NCBI GenBank assembly: GCA_964527585.1
Contig: CAZGPE010000016.1
Location: 1-33,043 of the forward strand
Origin: Fimenecus sp964527585
GTDB lineage: Bacteria; Bacillota; Clostridia; Oscillospirales; Acutalibacteraceae
DNA: 33,043 nt
Direction of reading: 5' to 3'
Numbering within the stretch: the first letter of the stretch is position 1; each line of letters opens with the position of its first letter. Shown here in pieces: positions 1 to 5,708 of the stretch. The position numbers were made by a program, and so were the translations under genes. The notes under the pieces are model-generated. The model made no database searches, was not told where the DNA came from, and saw only the letters and a program-made list of their open reading frames with translations.

Positions 1-1
1 C

Positions 2-193
2 TATAAAAACAAATTGGGCGGTTGGAATGTGGTAAAGGGAAAGCAAATTCGCCTACCGGCAAAGAATGGTAAGATTGACTTCGCCTTTATGGAGACATTT
101 ATTTCTGCTATCAAAAAATTGGCTATAAAGGATGTTGTTCTGTACAGCGACAGAAAGACAGCCGCTGCCAAGGCGGTTGTTGAGGCAAATTAA
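2..193 (+). CDS. C-terminal end of a probable restriction endonuclease specificity (S) subunit, 5' truncated by the window
   Basis: An open frame enters from the left edge and ends at TAA 191-193, giving 63 residues with no start in the window. The segment around FAFMETFISAIKKLAIKDVV and the following YSDRK resembles the C-terminal tail of a family of type I restriction specificity (HsdS-like) or fused restriction/methylase proteins from Firmicutes, recognised from memory only. In that family the S subunit supplies DNA target recognition to the HsdR/HsdM complex. The tail is lysine-rich and lacks the target-recognition domain, which would lie upstream. A stem-loop with a T-run follows at 261-282 and would end the transcript. 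The rest of the operon is outside the window, so the call is tentative. It could also be the tail of another protein in the same system. Confidence 0.5.
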   Translation, partial: YKNKLGGWNVVKGKQIRLPAKNGKIDFAFMETFISAIKKLAIKDVVLYSDRKTAAAKAVVEAN

Positions 194-226
194 CGGTGTG
201 CCGTTATTCGGTGCAAAAAAATTATT

Positions 227-251
227 GCGGTACGGTTATGAACCGTACCGC
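227..251. repeat. Perfect 11-bp-arm palindrome (REP-like), copy A
   Basis: Arms GCGGTACGGTT (227-237) and AACCGTACCGC (241-251) are exact reverse complements separated by ATG. Copy B at 314-338 shares the inner ACGGTT-ATG-AACCGT but has different outer bases that are still perfectly paired. The shape is that of a repetitive extragenic palindrome. It lies between the restriction-subunit gene and the first stem-loop terminator. Confidence 0.75.
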
Positions 252-260
252 AGACTGTAG

Positions 261-282
261 AAAAACCCCGAAACGGGTTTTT
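261..282 (+). terminator. Rho-independent terminator after the restriction-subunit gene
   Basis: Stem AAAAACCC (261-268) and GGGTTTTT (275-282) encloses a 6-base loop and ends in a T-run. It lies 68 bases after the stop codon of the upstream partial gene. The A-rich left arm means it could also work on the minus strand. Confidence 0.7.
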
Positions 283-313
283 CTCATCGGAGCGAGGCTA
301 TGGGGGAAGCAAA

Positions 314-338
314 ACGGGACGGTTATGAACCGTCCCGT
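314..338. repeat. Perfect 11-bp-arm palindrome (REP-like), copy B
   Basis: Arms ACGGGACGGTT (314-324) and AACCGTCCCGT (328-338) flank ATG. Compared with copy A at 227-251, the outer arm bases differ but each change is matched on the other arm, which conserves the hairpin. It lies 98 bases past the stop of the minus-strand gene at 437-1864, so its hairpin could also protect or end that transcript. Confidence 0.75.
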
Positions 339-436
339 ACGGGCTCTGACTGCCGGCAAGGTCTGTGCAGGCAACCCGCACCCCGTAAGGCTTGGGAGGC
401 AAAGTACAGCTTGTCGGCAATCGTCCTATAATTGTT

Positions 437-1864
437 TTACTGCCCGTCTGTATCGGAAACCGGACTTTCCTGTGGGTCATCTGCGTTCCCGTTTTCTTCC
501 TCTGCGGGAACCGTACCGCCGCCCGCCGAAGAGCCTTCGGTATCTGCGGGAGCAGTCTCGTGAGGCGGGATTTTAATGTCTATTATATTTACCGAATTAT
601 AGCTGTTTGAGGCTGTAGTGAGATTTATACTGCGGCTTGACATATCGCAGGTGTAGCCATCGGGTACGGTCTGTGTGAGCTCATATGTGCCGTAGGAAAG
701 TTTTTCACATTTGATTTTTCCGTTTGCATCGGTTGTCCCCAAATCGGTGACGCCGACCGAACTTTTAAGTGTGAACGGCACGCCTGCTATCGGTGCGCCC
801 GAGTCATCGGTGAGGTTTATTTCAAGAACGGGCGAAAACCGTATGTTGGATGGAGGCGTAACTACGGCTATCGGCCAGCGCGGATTGGGTCCGAAATTCA
901 TGCGCTCAACGGCGGAAAATTCGGGACCGTTTGCCGTTCCGACATGCAGAAGCCAATGGTAATCATTCACCGTTCCGGCGTAGATTGCAATATGGGCACC
1001 GTAGCTTGCCGATTTATAGGGGTTGCGGAATACGACTACCGAGCCTATCGGAATATCTCTTGAGGGGTTAAAGGTGATAAAGCTGTTCCCCGTGGCTCCC
1101 AAAACCTTGTAGGTAAATGGAATATATTCGGAATAGCCTCTGTTTACCCAGTCCTTAACCGCCGTGTAAAAATCATCGGCATAGTAGGAGCGGTTGGGCC
1201 GCGTAAGCGATGAGGTATCTATCCCCGCAACATTGGGAAGATAATTGAAGTAAACATAGGTTGCAAAGGAAGCGCATACAAGTCCTCCGCGCTCAAAGGC
1301 CGCAATATTCGGTTTGCCGCTCGCATCGGTTTCAAACCCCGTGCAGCCTCCGCCGTAGGTTATTTTTGAAAGATAGCCGAGCCCTCTTTTGCGCGAGGCC
1401 AGCACATATTTCCACATGTTGCCGTCGGCACGGTGCTTTTCTATGTTGTAGCCCGTGTAGATAAGCGCGTCAAGGAAAACATTGTTATTTACATCGTTAT
1501 TGCCGTTATATTTATAATCGGTAACGGTTGCGGCGGGTGCGGCAGACACAGTGGGGGAGGAGGGCTCGGCTTTTTTTACGGCAGACACTTTATTGCCCGA
1601 TACGGGTGCGGTGATTTCGGGTTCGGGTGTGCTCTGCGCAGGGGCTTCCGCGATAACCCGGTCCTCGCCCGATACCGTTTCAACCTCGGAGGAAACAGCC
1701 TGCTCGGAGGGAGCGGTATCTGTTAGGTCGGCGTGCATAATATCGGTTGCTCCGACTGCCGCCACGGAAAGCGCAAGCAAAAGTGCCGTAAAGGATATTG
1801 AAAATTTGCGTTGAGCCGTAAAAAACGCGGCGGTCTTCAGGAAAGATATAAATGTGTATTTCAT
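437..1864 (-). CDS. Secreted NlpC/P60-like protein with a C-terminal Cna-B/SpaA-like domain
   Basis: This 475-residue protein starts with a basic N-terminus and a hydrophobic signal segment (about residues 21-40). A low-complexity Ser/Thr/Pro/Glu-rich linker follows (about 45-115), then a globular domain at 125-335. In that domain GLVCASFATYVYF (Cys197) and the later GAHIAIYAG (His291) suit the Cys-His pair of an NlpC/P60-like amidase or peptidase. Residues about 345-428 (EINLTDDSGAPIAGVPFTL, then YGTYELTQTVPDGY) match the Cna-B/SpaA (prealbumin-like) surface fold. The acidic tail has no LPXTG sorting motif, so it is probably released or wall-associated by other means. GAGGG precedes the ATG. 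It is transcribed divergently from rpsO from its own promoter. Cell-wall hydrolysis or adhesion is inferred; the substrate is unknown. Confidence 0.65.
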   Translation of the reverse strand: MKYTFISFLKTAAFFTAQRKFSISFTALLLALSVAAVGATDIMHADLTDTAPSEQAVSSEVETVSGEDRVIAEAPAQSTPEPEITAPVSGNKVSAVKKAEPSSPTVSAAPAATVTDYKYNGNNDVNNNVFLDALIYTGYNIEKHRADGNMWKYVLASRKRGLGYLSKITYGGGCTGFETDASGKPNIAAFERGGLVCASFATYVYFNYLPNVAGIDTSSLTRPNRSYYADDFYTAVKDWVNRGYSEYIPFTYKVLGATGNSFITFNPSRDIPIGSVVVFRNPYKSASYGAHIAIYAGTVNDYHWLLHVGTANGPEFSAVERMNFGPNPRWPIAVVTPPSNIRFSPVLEINLTDDSGAPIAGVPFTLKSSVGVTDLGTTDANGKIKCEKLSYGTYELTQTVPDGYTCDMSSRSINLTTASNSYNSVNIIDIKIPPHETAPADTEGSSAGGGTVPAEEENGNADDPQESPVSDTDGQ

Positions 1865-1905
1865 AAGTCCCTCAAATTCTTGAAATTTTAAACAACTGCC
1901 TTTAC

Positions 1906-1934
1906 ATTTTATTGTATAATATATAAAAAGTCAA
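1906..1934 (-). promoter_or_regulatory. Sigma-A-type promoter for the secreted NlpC-like gene
   Basis: Reading the minus strand, TTGACT (1934-1929) is followed by a 17-base spacer and TAAAAT (1911-1906). The start codon lies about 40 bases downstream. It sits back-to-back with the rpsO promoter. Confidence 0.6.
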
Positions 1935-1965
1935 GCTGTATTTTCGTGAAAAAAATAAAAAATCC

Positions 1966-1994
1966 TTTACTTTTTGCAAACAGTGTGTTATAAT
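1966..1994 (+). promoter_or_regulatory. Sigma-A-type promoter for rpsO
   Basis: TTTACT (1966-1971), a 17-base spacer and a perfect TATAAT (1989-1994). Transcription would start near 2001, leaving a leader of about 154 bases before the S15 start codon. Confidence 0.75.
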
Positions 1995-2000
1995 TCGTAA

Positions 2001-2154
2001 GCTACCGTATTCTGTGCTCGGGGCGACTGCCGATAAAAGTCCGTAGACCCGAATCCCGATTTTGCATTAACGGTCGGTCTTATGAGGCTTGCGGAGCACT
2101 CAATGACCCTTTGCTCGGAACACGGCGGACATATTTTAAAAGGAGTGAAAGTAA
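2001..2154 (+). promoter_or_regulatory. Structured rpsO 5' leader, candidate S15 autoregulatory RNA
   Basis: The leader is long for an 87-codon gene and can fold. GTGCTC (2014-2019) can pair with GAGCAC (2094-2099), enclosing a second helix AGACC (2045-2049) with GGTCT (2076-2080). The S15 Shine-Dalgarno AAAGGAGTG follows near 2139-2147. S15 is known to repress its own mRNA through several unrelated leader folds in different bacteria, so autoregulation is the natural inference. No specific published fold is claimed. Confidence 0.5.
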
Positions 2155-2418
2155 ATGACAGCGGAAAAGAAGCAGCAGATCATTGCCGATTATGCTATCC
2201 ATGAGGGTGACACCGGTTCCCCCGAGGTCCAGATAGCTCTTCTGACCAATCGCATCAATGAGCTTAATGCTCATCTTGCCAACCATAAGAAGGATCATCA
2301 TTCCCGTCGCGGACTTCTTAAAATGGTAGGTCACAGAAGAAATCTTCTCGCATATCTCCAAAAGGTAGATATAGAGAGATACCGTGCGGTTGTTAAGAAA
2401 CTCGGTCTTCGTAAGTAA
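2155..2418 (+). CDS. rpsO: Small ribosomal subunit protein uS15
   Basis: This is an 87-residue protein of exactly the usual S15 length. It carries the family signature GDTGSPEVQIALLTNRI (about residues 22-38), then HKKDHHSRRGLLKMVGHRR (about 45-63) and the basic end KKLGLRK. S15 binds 16S rRNA at the three-way junction of helices 20-22 early in 30S assembly and later contributes to a subunit bridge. The ATG is preceded by AAAGGAG. The gene is followed by pnp in the same direction, the classic rpsO-pnp pairing, with a 365-base gap holding hairpins. Codon use is GC-rich, like its left-hand neighbours and the first two thirds of pnp. Confidence 0.97.
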   Translation: MTAEKKQQIIADYAIHEGDTGSPEVQIALLTNRINELNAHLANHKKDHHSRRGLLKMVGHRRNLLAYLQKVDIERYRAVVKKLGLRK

Positions 2419-2427
2419 AAGCAAAAG

Positions 2428-2465
2428 GGGCGGATCGGCAGTAAAATTCCGGTCTGCCCTGTTGT
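2428..2465 (+). terminator. Imperfect stem-loop after rpsO (partial terminator or processing site)
   Basis: GGGC-G-GATCGG (2428-2438) pairs with CCGGTC-T-GCCC (2449-2459) with one G/T mismatch position and a 10-base loop, followed by TGTTGTTG rather than a clean T-run. It probably ends only part of the transcription, letting some continue into pnp. An RNase processing role is also possible. Confidence 0.4.
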
Positions 2466-2706
2466 TGATTGACCCGCTCCGCTGCGGGTCGGGGGAGATT
2501 TCACGATTTAGCGGTAAATCGGGCGTCGCGGGCAAAAAACGCTTTTACGCGGCTTCGGATTTATTGCTAACCGTGCAAAATCTCCGAAAAAATACAGTCA
2601 TATACGAAAAGGGAATTTCAGCGTAAAAAATCACGCTGAAACACAATATGGGGACGGCATTTAGCTTGCTTTTTACTGATTAAAAGGCAACCGCGAAACA
2701 TGCCGG
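2466..2706. other. Non-coding rpsO-pnp intergenic stretch with two hairpins
   Basis: No gene is supported here. It holds a 7-bp hairpin, GACCCGC (2471-2477) with GCGGGTC (2484-2490), and a 9-bp hairpin, TTTCAGCGT (2616-2624) with ACGCTGAAA (2633-2641). Neither is followed by a T-run, so they are not typical terminators. They may stabilise or be cleaved in an rpsO-pnp read-through RNA. Confidence 0.45.
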
Positions 2707-2783
2707 TATAATCTCCGTTCGCCGCTGACGGAGATTTCATAACCTATTTGTGCTGACGCTTCAGCGGCAGAATGGAGATTAAA
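2707..2783 (+). promoter_or_regulatory. pnp leader with alternative pairings that can include the ribosome-binding site
   Basis: ATCTCCGT (2711-2718) pairs with ACGGAGAT (2728-2735) as an 8-bp hairpin. The intervening GCCGCTGA (2721-2728) can instead pair with TCAGCGGC (2761-2768), and ATCTCC (2711-2716) is also complementary to GGAGAT (2774-2779), the pnp Shine-Dalgarno. The folds are mutually exclusive. A TATAAT at 2707-2712 lacks a good -35 and overlaps the first arm. If it is a promoter, its RNA would lack the ATCTCC arm. Confidence 0.45.
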
Positions 2784-4967
2784 ATGTTTGAAAATTACAA
2801 GGTTTATGAAACCACCATCGCCGGTCGTCCGTTTAAGCTCGAAACCGGCAAGATGGCGCAACTTGCAAATGCCGCCTTTATGGCAACCTACGGCGAAACC
2901 TGCGTGCTTTGCACCGTAACCGCCTCCGCCAAGCCCCGTGAGGGTGTTGATTTCTTCCCGCTTTCGGTTGATTTCGAGGAGAAGATGTATTCCGTGGGCC
3001 GTTTCCCGGGCTCGTTTCAGCGCCGTGAGGGCAGAGCAACCGAGAAAGCCATTCTTTCTTCGCGCTGTATCGATCGCCCCATTCGTCCGCTTTTTCCCAA
3101 GGATATGCGCAATGACTGCTCGGTTGTTGCCACGGTTATGTCGGTAGATCCCGATTGTTCGCCGGAAATTACCGCCGCAATAGGCGTTTCGGCCGCAATA
3201 GCCGTTTCGGATATACCGTGGGATGGTCCTATTGCCAGCACAAGCGTTGGCCTTGTTGACGGTGAGATTGTTATTAACCCCACCCTTGAACAGCGTGAAA
3301 AGACCGACCTTAACCTCACCGTTTCCTCTACTGCCGACCTTGTTGCGATGATAGAGGCGGGCGCAAATGAGATTTCGGACGAGCTTATGTTCGATTGCAT
3401 CATGGCGGGTCATGAAGTTAATAAAGAGATAGTTAAATTTATTAATACCGTTGTTGATGATATAGGCAAGGAGAAGTTCACCTTTGAGTCGAGCGATCCC
3501 GACCCCGCAATTCTTGAGGAAATCGAGAGCTTCTGCATCGATGATGTAAAGAAAGCGCTTGATACCGATGATAAAAATGTACGCGACGCCGCGCTTCTTC
3601 CCATATACAATGCCGTTCATGAAAAATTCGATGAGCGCTTTGAGGGCTGTGAGGGCAAGATAGATGAGATTATGTATCTTGTTCAGAAGCATGTTGTAAG
3701 AAATTGGCTTAAAAATGAGCATAAGCGTGTTGACGGTCGCGGTATCGATGATATTCGTCCGCTTGCCGCACAGGTTGACCTGCTTCCCCGTGCACACGGC
3801 TCGGGTATGTTTACCCGCGGTCAGACACAGGTTCTTTCGGTTGCCACCCTTGCTCCGATGAGTGAGGCTCAAAAGCTTGACGGTCTCGATGAGGATACAC
3901 AGAAGCGTTATATTCATCATTATAACTTCCCGTCCTACTCGGTAGGAGAGACCAAGCCGTCCAGAGGCCCCGGTCGCCGTGAGATAGGTCACGGTGCTCT
4001 TGCGGAGCGTGCACTTTTGCCTGTAATTCCGTCGGTTGAGGAATTCCCCTATGCCATACGCGTTGTTTCCGAGGTGCTTTCCTCAAACGGTTCAACCTCA
4101 CAGGGCTCTATCTGCGGATCTACCCTTGCCCTCATGGCGGCAGGTGTTCCGATAAAGGCTCCCGTTGCAGGTATTTCATGTGGACTTATCACCGGTGATG
4201 ACGGTGTTTACGGCGACTTTATGACAATGGTTGACATTCAGGGCCTTGAAGACTTCTACGGAGATATGGACTTCAAAGTTGCAGGTACTAAAAACGGTAT
4301 CACCGCAATTCAGATGGACCTTAAAGTTCACGGTCTTACTCCCGCAATTATCAAAGAAGCTTTCGCAAAGACTCACAAAGCAAGAGAGTATATCCTTGAC
4401 GATATTATGCTTCCCGTTATTTCCGAACCCAGAGCAGAGCTTTCAAAATGGGCTCCCAAAATGCTTACCACTAAAATCGACCCCGAAAAAATCGGTGAAG
4501 TTATCGGTAAACAGGGTAAAGTTATTCAGAAGATTTGCGCTGAATGTGATTGTAAAGTTGATGTTAACGATGAAGGTCAGGTTTTTGTATCGGCAATTGA
4601 TCTTGACAATGCTAAAAAGGCAATTTTCATTGTTGAAACAATCGCAAACGGTCCCGAAGAAGGTTCAATTTACAAAGGAATTGTTACCCGTCTTATGAGT
4701 TTCGGCGCTTTTGTTGAAATCGTACCCGGTGTAGAAGGTATGGTACACATAAGCCACCTTGATGTTAAGAGAACGGATAAAGTAGAAGATGTTGTAAATG
4801 TCGGTGATGAAATCATCGTAAAAGTTCTTCCGAAAGACGATCAGGGCAGACTTAACCTTTCCCGCCGTGAAGCACTTATCGAAGTTGAAGGTCTCACTCC
4901 CGAAAACGAAATTTCGGAAAGAGCTCCCAGAAAAGACAACAGAAGAAACGGCTTCCGCAGAAAGTAA
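2784..4967 (+). CDS. pnp: Polyribonucleotide nucleotidyltransferase (PNPase)
   Basis: This 727-residue protein has the full PNPase layout: a first RNase PH-like domain (about 10-145), an all-alpha linker, a second catalytic RNase PH-like domain (about 310-540, with TRGQTQVL and DIQGLEDFYGDMDFKVAG), a KH domain with IGKQGK near residue 573, and an S1 domain (about 630-700, GAFVEIVPGVEGMVHISHLD). The enzyme degrades RNA 3'-5' with phosphate and adds tails in reverse, as a trimer in the cytoplasm. I start at ATG 2784 rather than the in-frame ATG 2772, because GGAG at 2774-2777 is then correctly spaced. An oddity is that Lys and Glu codons switch from mostly AAG/GAG to mostly AAA/GAA near 4230 (codon about 482), which suggests a mosaic gene or an assembly join. 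Confidence 0.96.
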   Translation: MFENYKVYETTIAGRPFKLETGKMAQLANAAFMATYGETCVLCTVTASAKPREGVDFFPLSVDFEEKMYSVGRFPGSFQRREGRATEKAILSSRCIDRPIRPLFPKDMRNDCSVVATVMSVDPDCSPEITAAIGVSAAIAVSDIPWDGPIASTSVGLVDGEIVINPTLEQREKTDLNLTVSSTADLVAMIEAGANEISDELMFDCIMAGHEVNKEIVKFINTVVDDIGKEKFTFESSDPDPAILEEIESFCIDDVKKALDTDDKNVRDAALLPIYNAVHEKFDERFEGCEGKIDEIMYLVQKHVVRNWLKNEHKRVDGRGIDDIRPLAAQVDLLPRAHGSGMFTRGQTQVLSVATLAPMSEAQKLDGLDEDTQKRYIHHYNFPSYSVGETKPSRGPGRREIGHGALAERALLPVIPSVEEFPYAIRVVSEVLSSNGSTSQGSICGSTLALMAAGVPIKAPVAGISCGLITGDDGVYGDFMTMVDIQGLEDFYGDMDFKVAGTKNGITAIQMDLKVHGLTPAIIKEAFAKTHKAREYILDDIMLPVISEPRAELSKWAPKMLTTKIDPEKIGEVIGKQGKVIQKICAECDCKVDVNDEGQVFVSAIDLDNAKKAIFIVETIANGPEEGSIYKGIVTRLMSFGAFVEIVPGVEGMVHISHLDVKRTDKVEDVVNVGDEIIVKVLPKDDQGRLNLSRREALIEVEGLTPENEISERAPRKDNRRNGFRRK

Positions 4968-4981
4968 TAACACATAAATTA

Positions 4982-5008
4982 ACGGGCAGGAAATCCTGCC
5001 CGTTTTTA
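4982..5008 (+). terminator. Rho-independent terminator of pnp
   Basis: ACGGGCAGG (4982-4990) pairs with CCTGCCCGT (4995-5003) around a 4-base loop, followed by TTTTATTTT. It lies between convergent pnp and hpf. The T-run is good only on the plus strand. Confidence 0.88.
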
Positions 5009-5017
5009 TTTTGCAAT

Positions 5018-5542
5018 TTATTCGATTGTCGGTTCAATTACTCCGTAACCGCCGTCGTTTCTTTTATAAACAACATTTATTTCATCTGTTTCGGCGTTTC
5101 TGAACATATAGAACAGGTGGCCGATTAAATTCATTTGGAGAATCGCTTCATCCACACTTTCAGGCTTGAGAATTACCGATTTTGTTCTTACGACTTCAAA
5201 ATCTTTTTCCTCGTCCTCGGCAGGTGCAAAAACCTCGTCAAAAGAAACTTCGTGAAGTTTTCTTTCAATCCGTGTTTTATTTTTACGAATTTGACGAATG
5301 AGCGATTCAACGCAAGTATCAAGAGCATCTTCAAGATCTTGCGAGCGTTCCTGCGCTCTGAATATATATCCGCCCTTTAAGAGCGTAATCTCAACTATTT
5401 TAATATTTTTCTCAACTGTTGCCGTAACTTTTGCGGTCGAATCGGGGCCGAAGAATTTTTCAACCTTGCTGAGTTTTAATTCCGCCCTTTCTTTGAAAGA
5501 TTCTCTCGGTGTACATTTTCTGCCAACGATGGTAATGTTCAT
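5018..5542 (-). CDS. hpf: Ribosome hibernation promoting factor, long form
   Basis: At 174 residues the protein matches long HPF. The N-terminal ribosome-binding domain (about 1-100, MNITIVGRKCTPRESFKERA, later RAQERSQDLEDALD) is joined by an acidic linker to a C-terminal domain (about 118-174) containing RTKSVILKPESVDEAILQM and GHLFYMFRN, which dimerises. Long HPF inactivates 70S ribosomes and joins them as 100S dimers in stationary phase. The start is supported by AGGGG upstream. It is a single-gene unit with its own promoter, is convergent with pnp, and has ahcY upstream behind that gene's terminator. An 18-bp palindrome just downstream of the predicted transcription start is a candidate regulatory site. 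Confidence 0.95.
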   Translation of the reverse strand: MNITIVGRKCTPRESFKERAELKLSKVEKFFGPDSTAKVTATVEKNIKIVEITLLKGGYIFRAQERSQDLEDALDTCVESLIRQIRKNKTRIERKLHEVSFDEVFAPAEDEEKDFEVVRTKSVILKPESVDEAILQMNLIGHLFYMFRNAETDEINVVYKRNDGGYGVIEPTIE

Positions 5543-5567
5543 TATGACATCCCCTTTTATATAAATT

Positions 5568-5585
5568 CAAAAGCATTTGCTTTTG
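5568..5585. promoter_or_regulatory. 18-bp palindrome in the hpf leader (operator candidate)
   Basis: CAAAAGCA (5568-5575) and TGCTTTTG (5578-5585) are perfect inverted repeats around TT, at about +5 to +22 of the predicted hpf transcript. It could be a repressor operator or an RNA hairpin. No family is assigned. Confidence 0.4.
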
Positions 5586-5596
5586 TTTTCATCTTT

Positions 5597-5625
5597 AGTA
5601 TAGCACATATTTATATAAAAATAAA
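5597..5625 (-). promoter_or_regulatory. Probable hpf promoter
   Basis: On the minus strand TATACT (5602-5597) is a good -10, with a weak -35 TTTATT (5625-5620) at 17 bases. The AT-rich upstream tract may help. Confidence 0.5.
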
Positions 5626-5670
5626 GATATTTTGTGAATTTTTGTTTAATATTTACAAAATCCCGATAAA

Positions 5671-5699
5671 AAGCGCCGTATACTAAATATACAGCGCTT
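5671..5699 (-). terminator. Rho-independent terminator of ahcY
   Basis: AAGCGC (5671-5676) pairs with GCGCTT (5694-5699) and GTATA (5678-5682) with TATAC (5688-5692), with one C/A mismatch between the helices. On the minus strand the stem runs into TTTTTAT. It sits just past the ahcY stop. Confidence 0.75.
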
Positions 5700-5708
5700 A
5701 ATTTTTAA

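Noticed and set aside
196..576. 126-codon open frame on the plus strand over the palindromes
   Set aside because: It is Arg/Pro-rich without family likeness, runs through the terminator and palindromes and then antisense into the 437-1864 gene, and has no ribosome-binding site.
2040..2080. tRNA-like or T-box element in the rpsO leader
   Set aside because: No T-box antiterminator sequence and no cloverleaf could be drawn.
3005..3013. TTTCCCGGG half of a Noc site within pnp
   Set aside because: The right half (CTC) breaks the palindrome; a chance match within coding sequence.
2673..3992. 439-codon open frame antisense to pnp
   Set aside because: It mirrors the codon bias of pnp, shows no domain, and PNPase on the other strand is beyond doubt.
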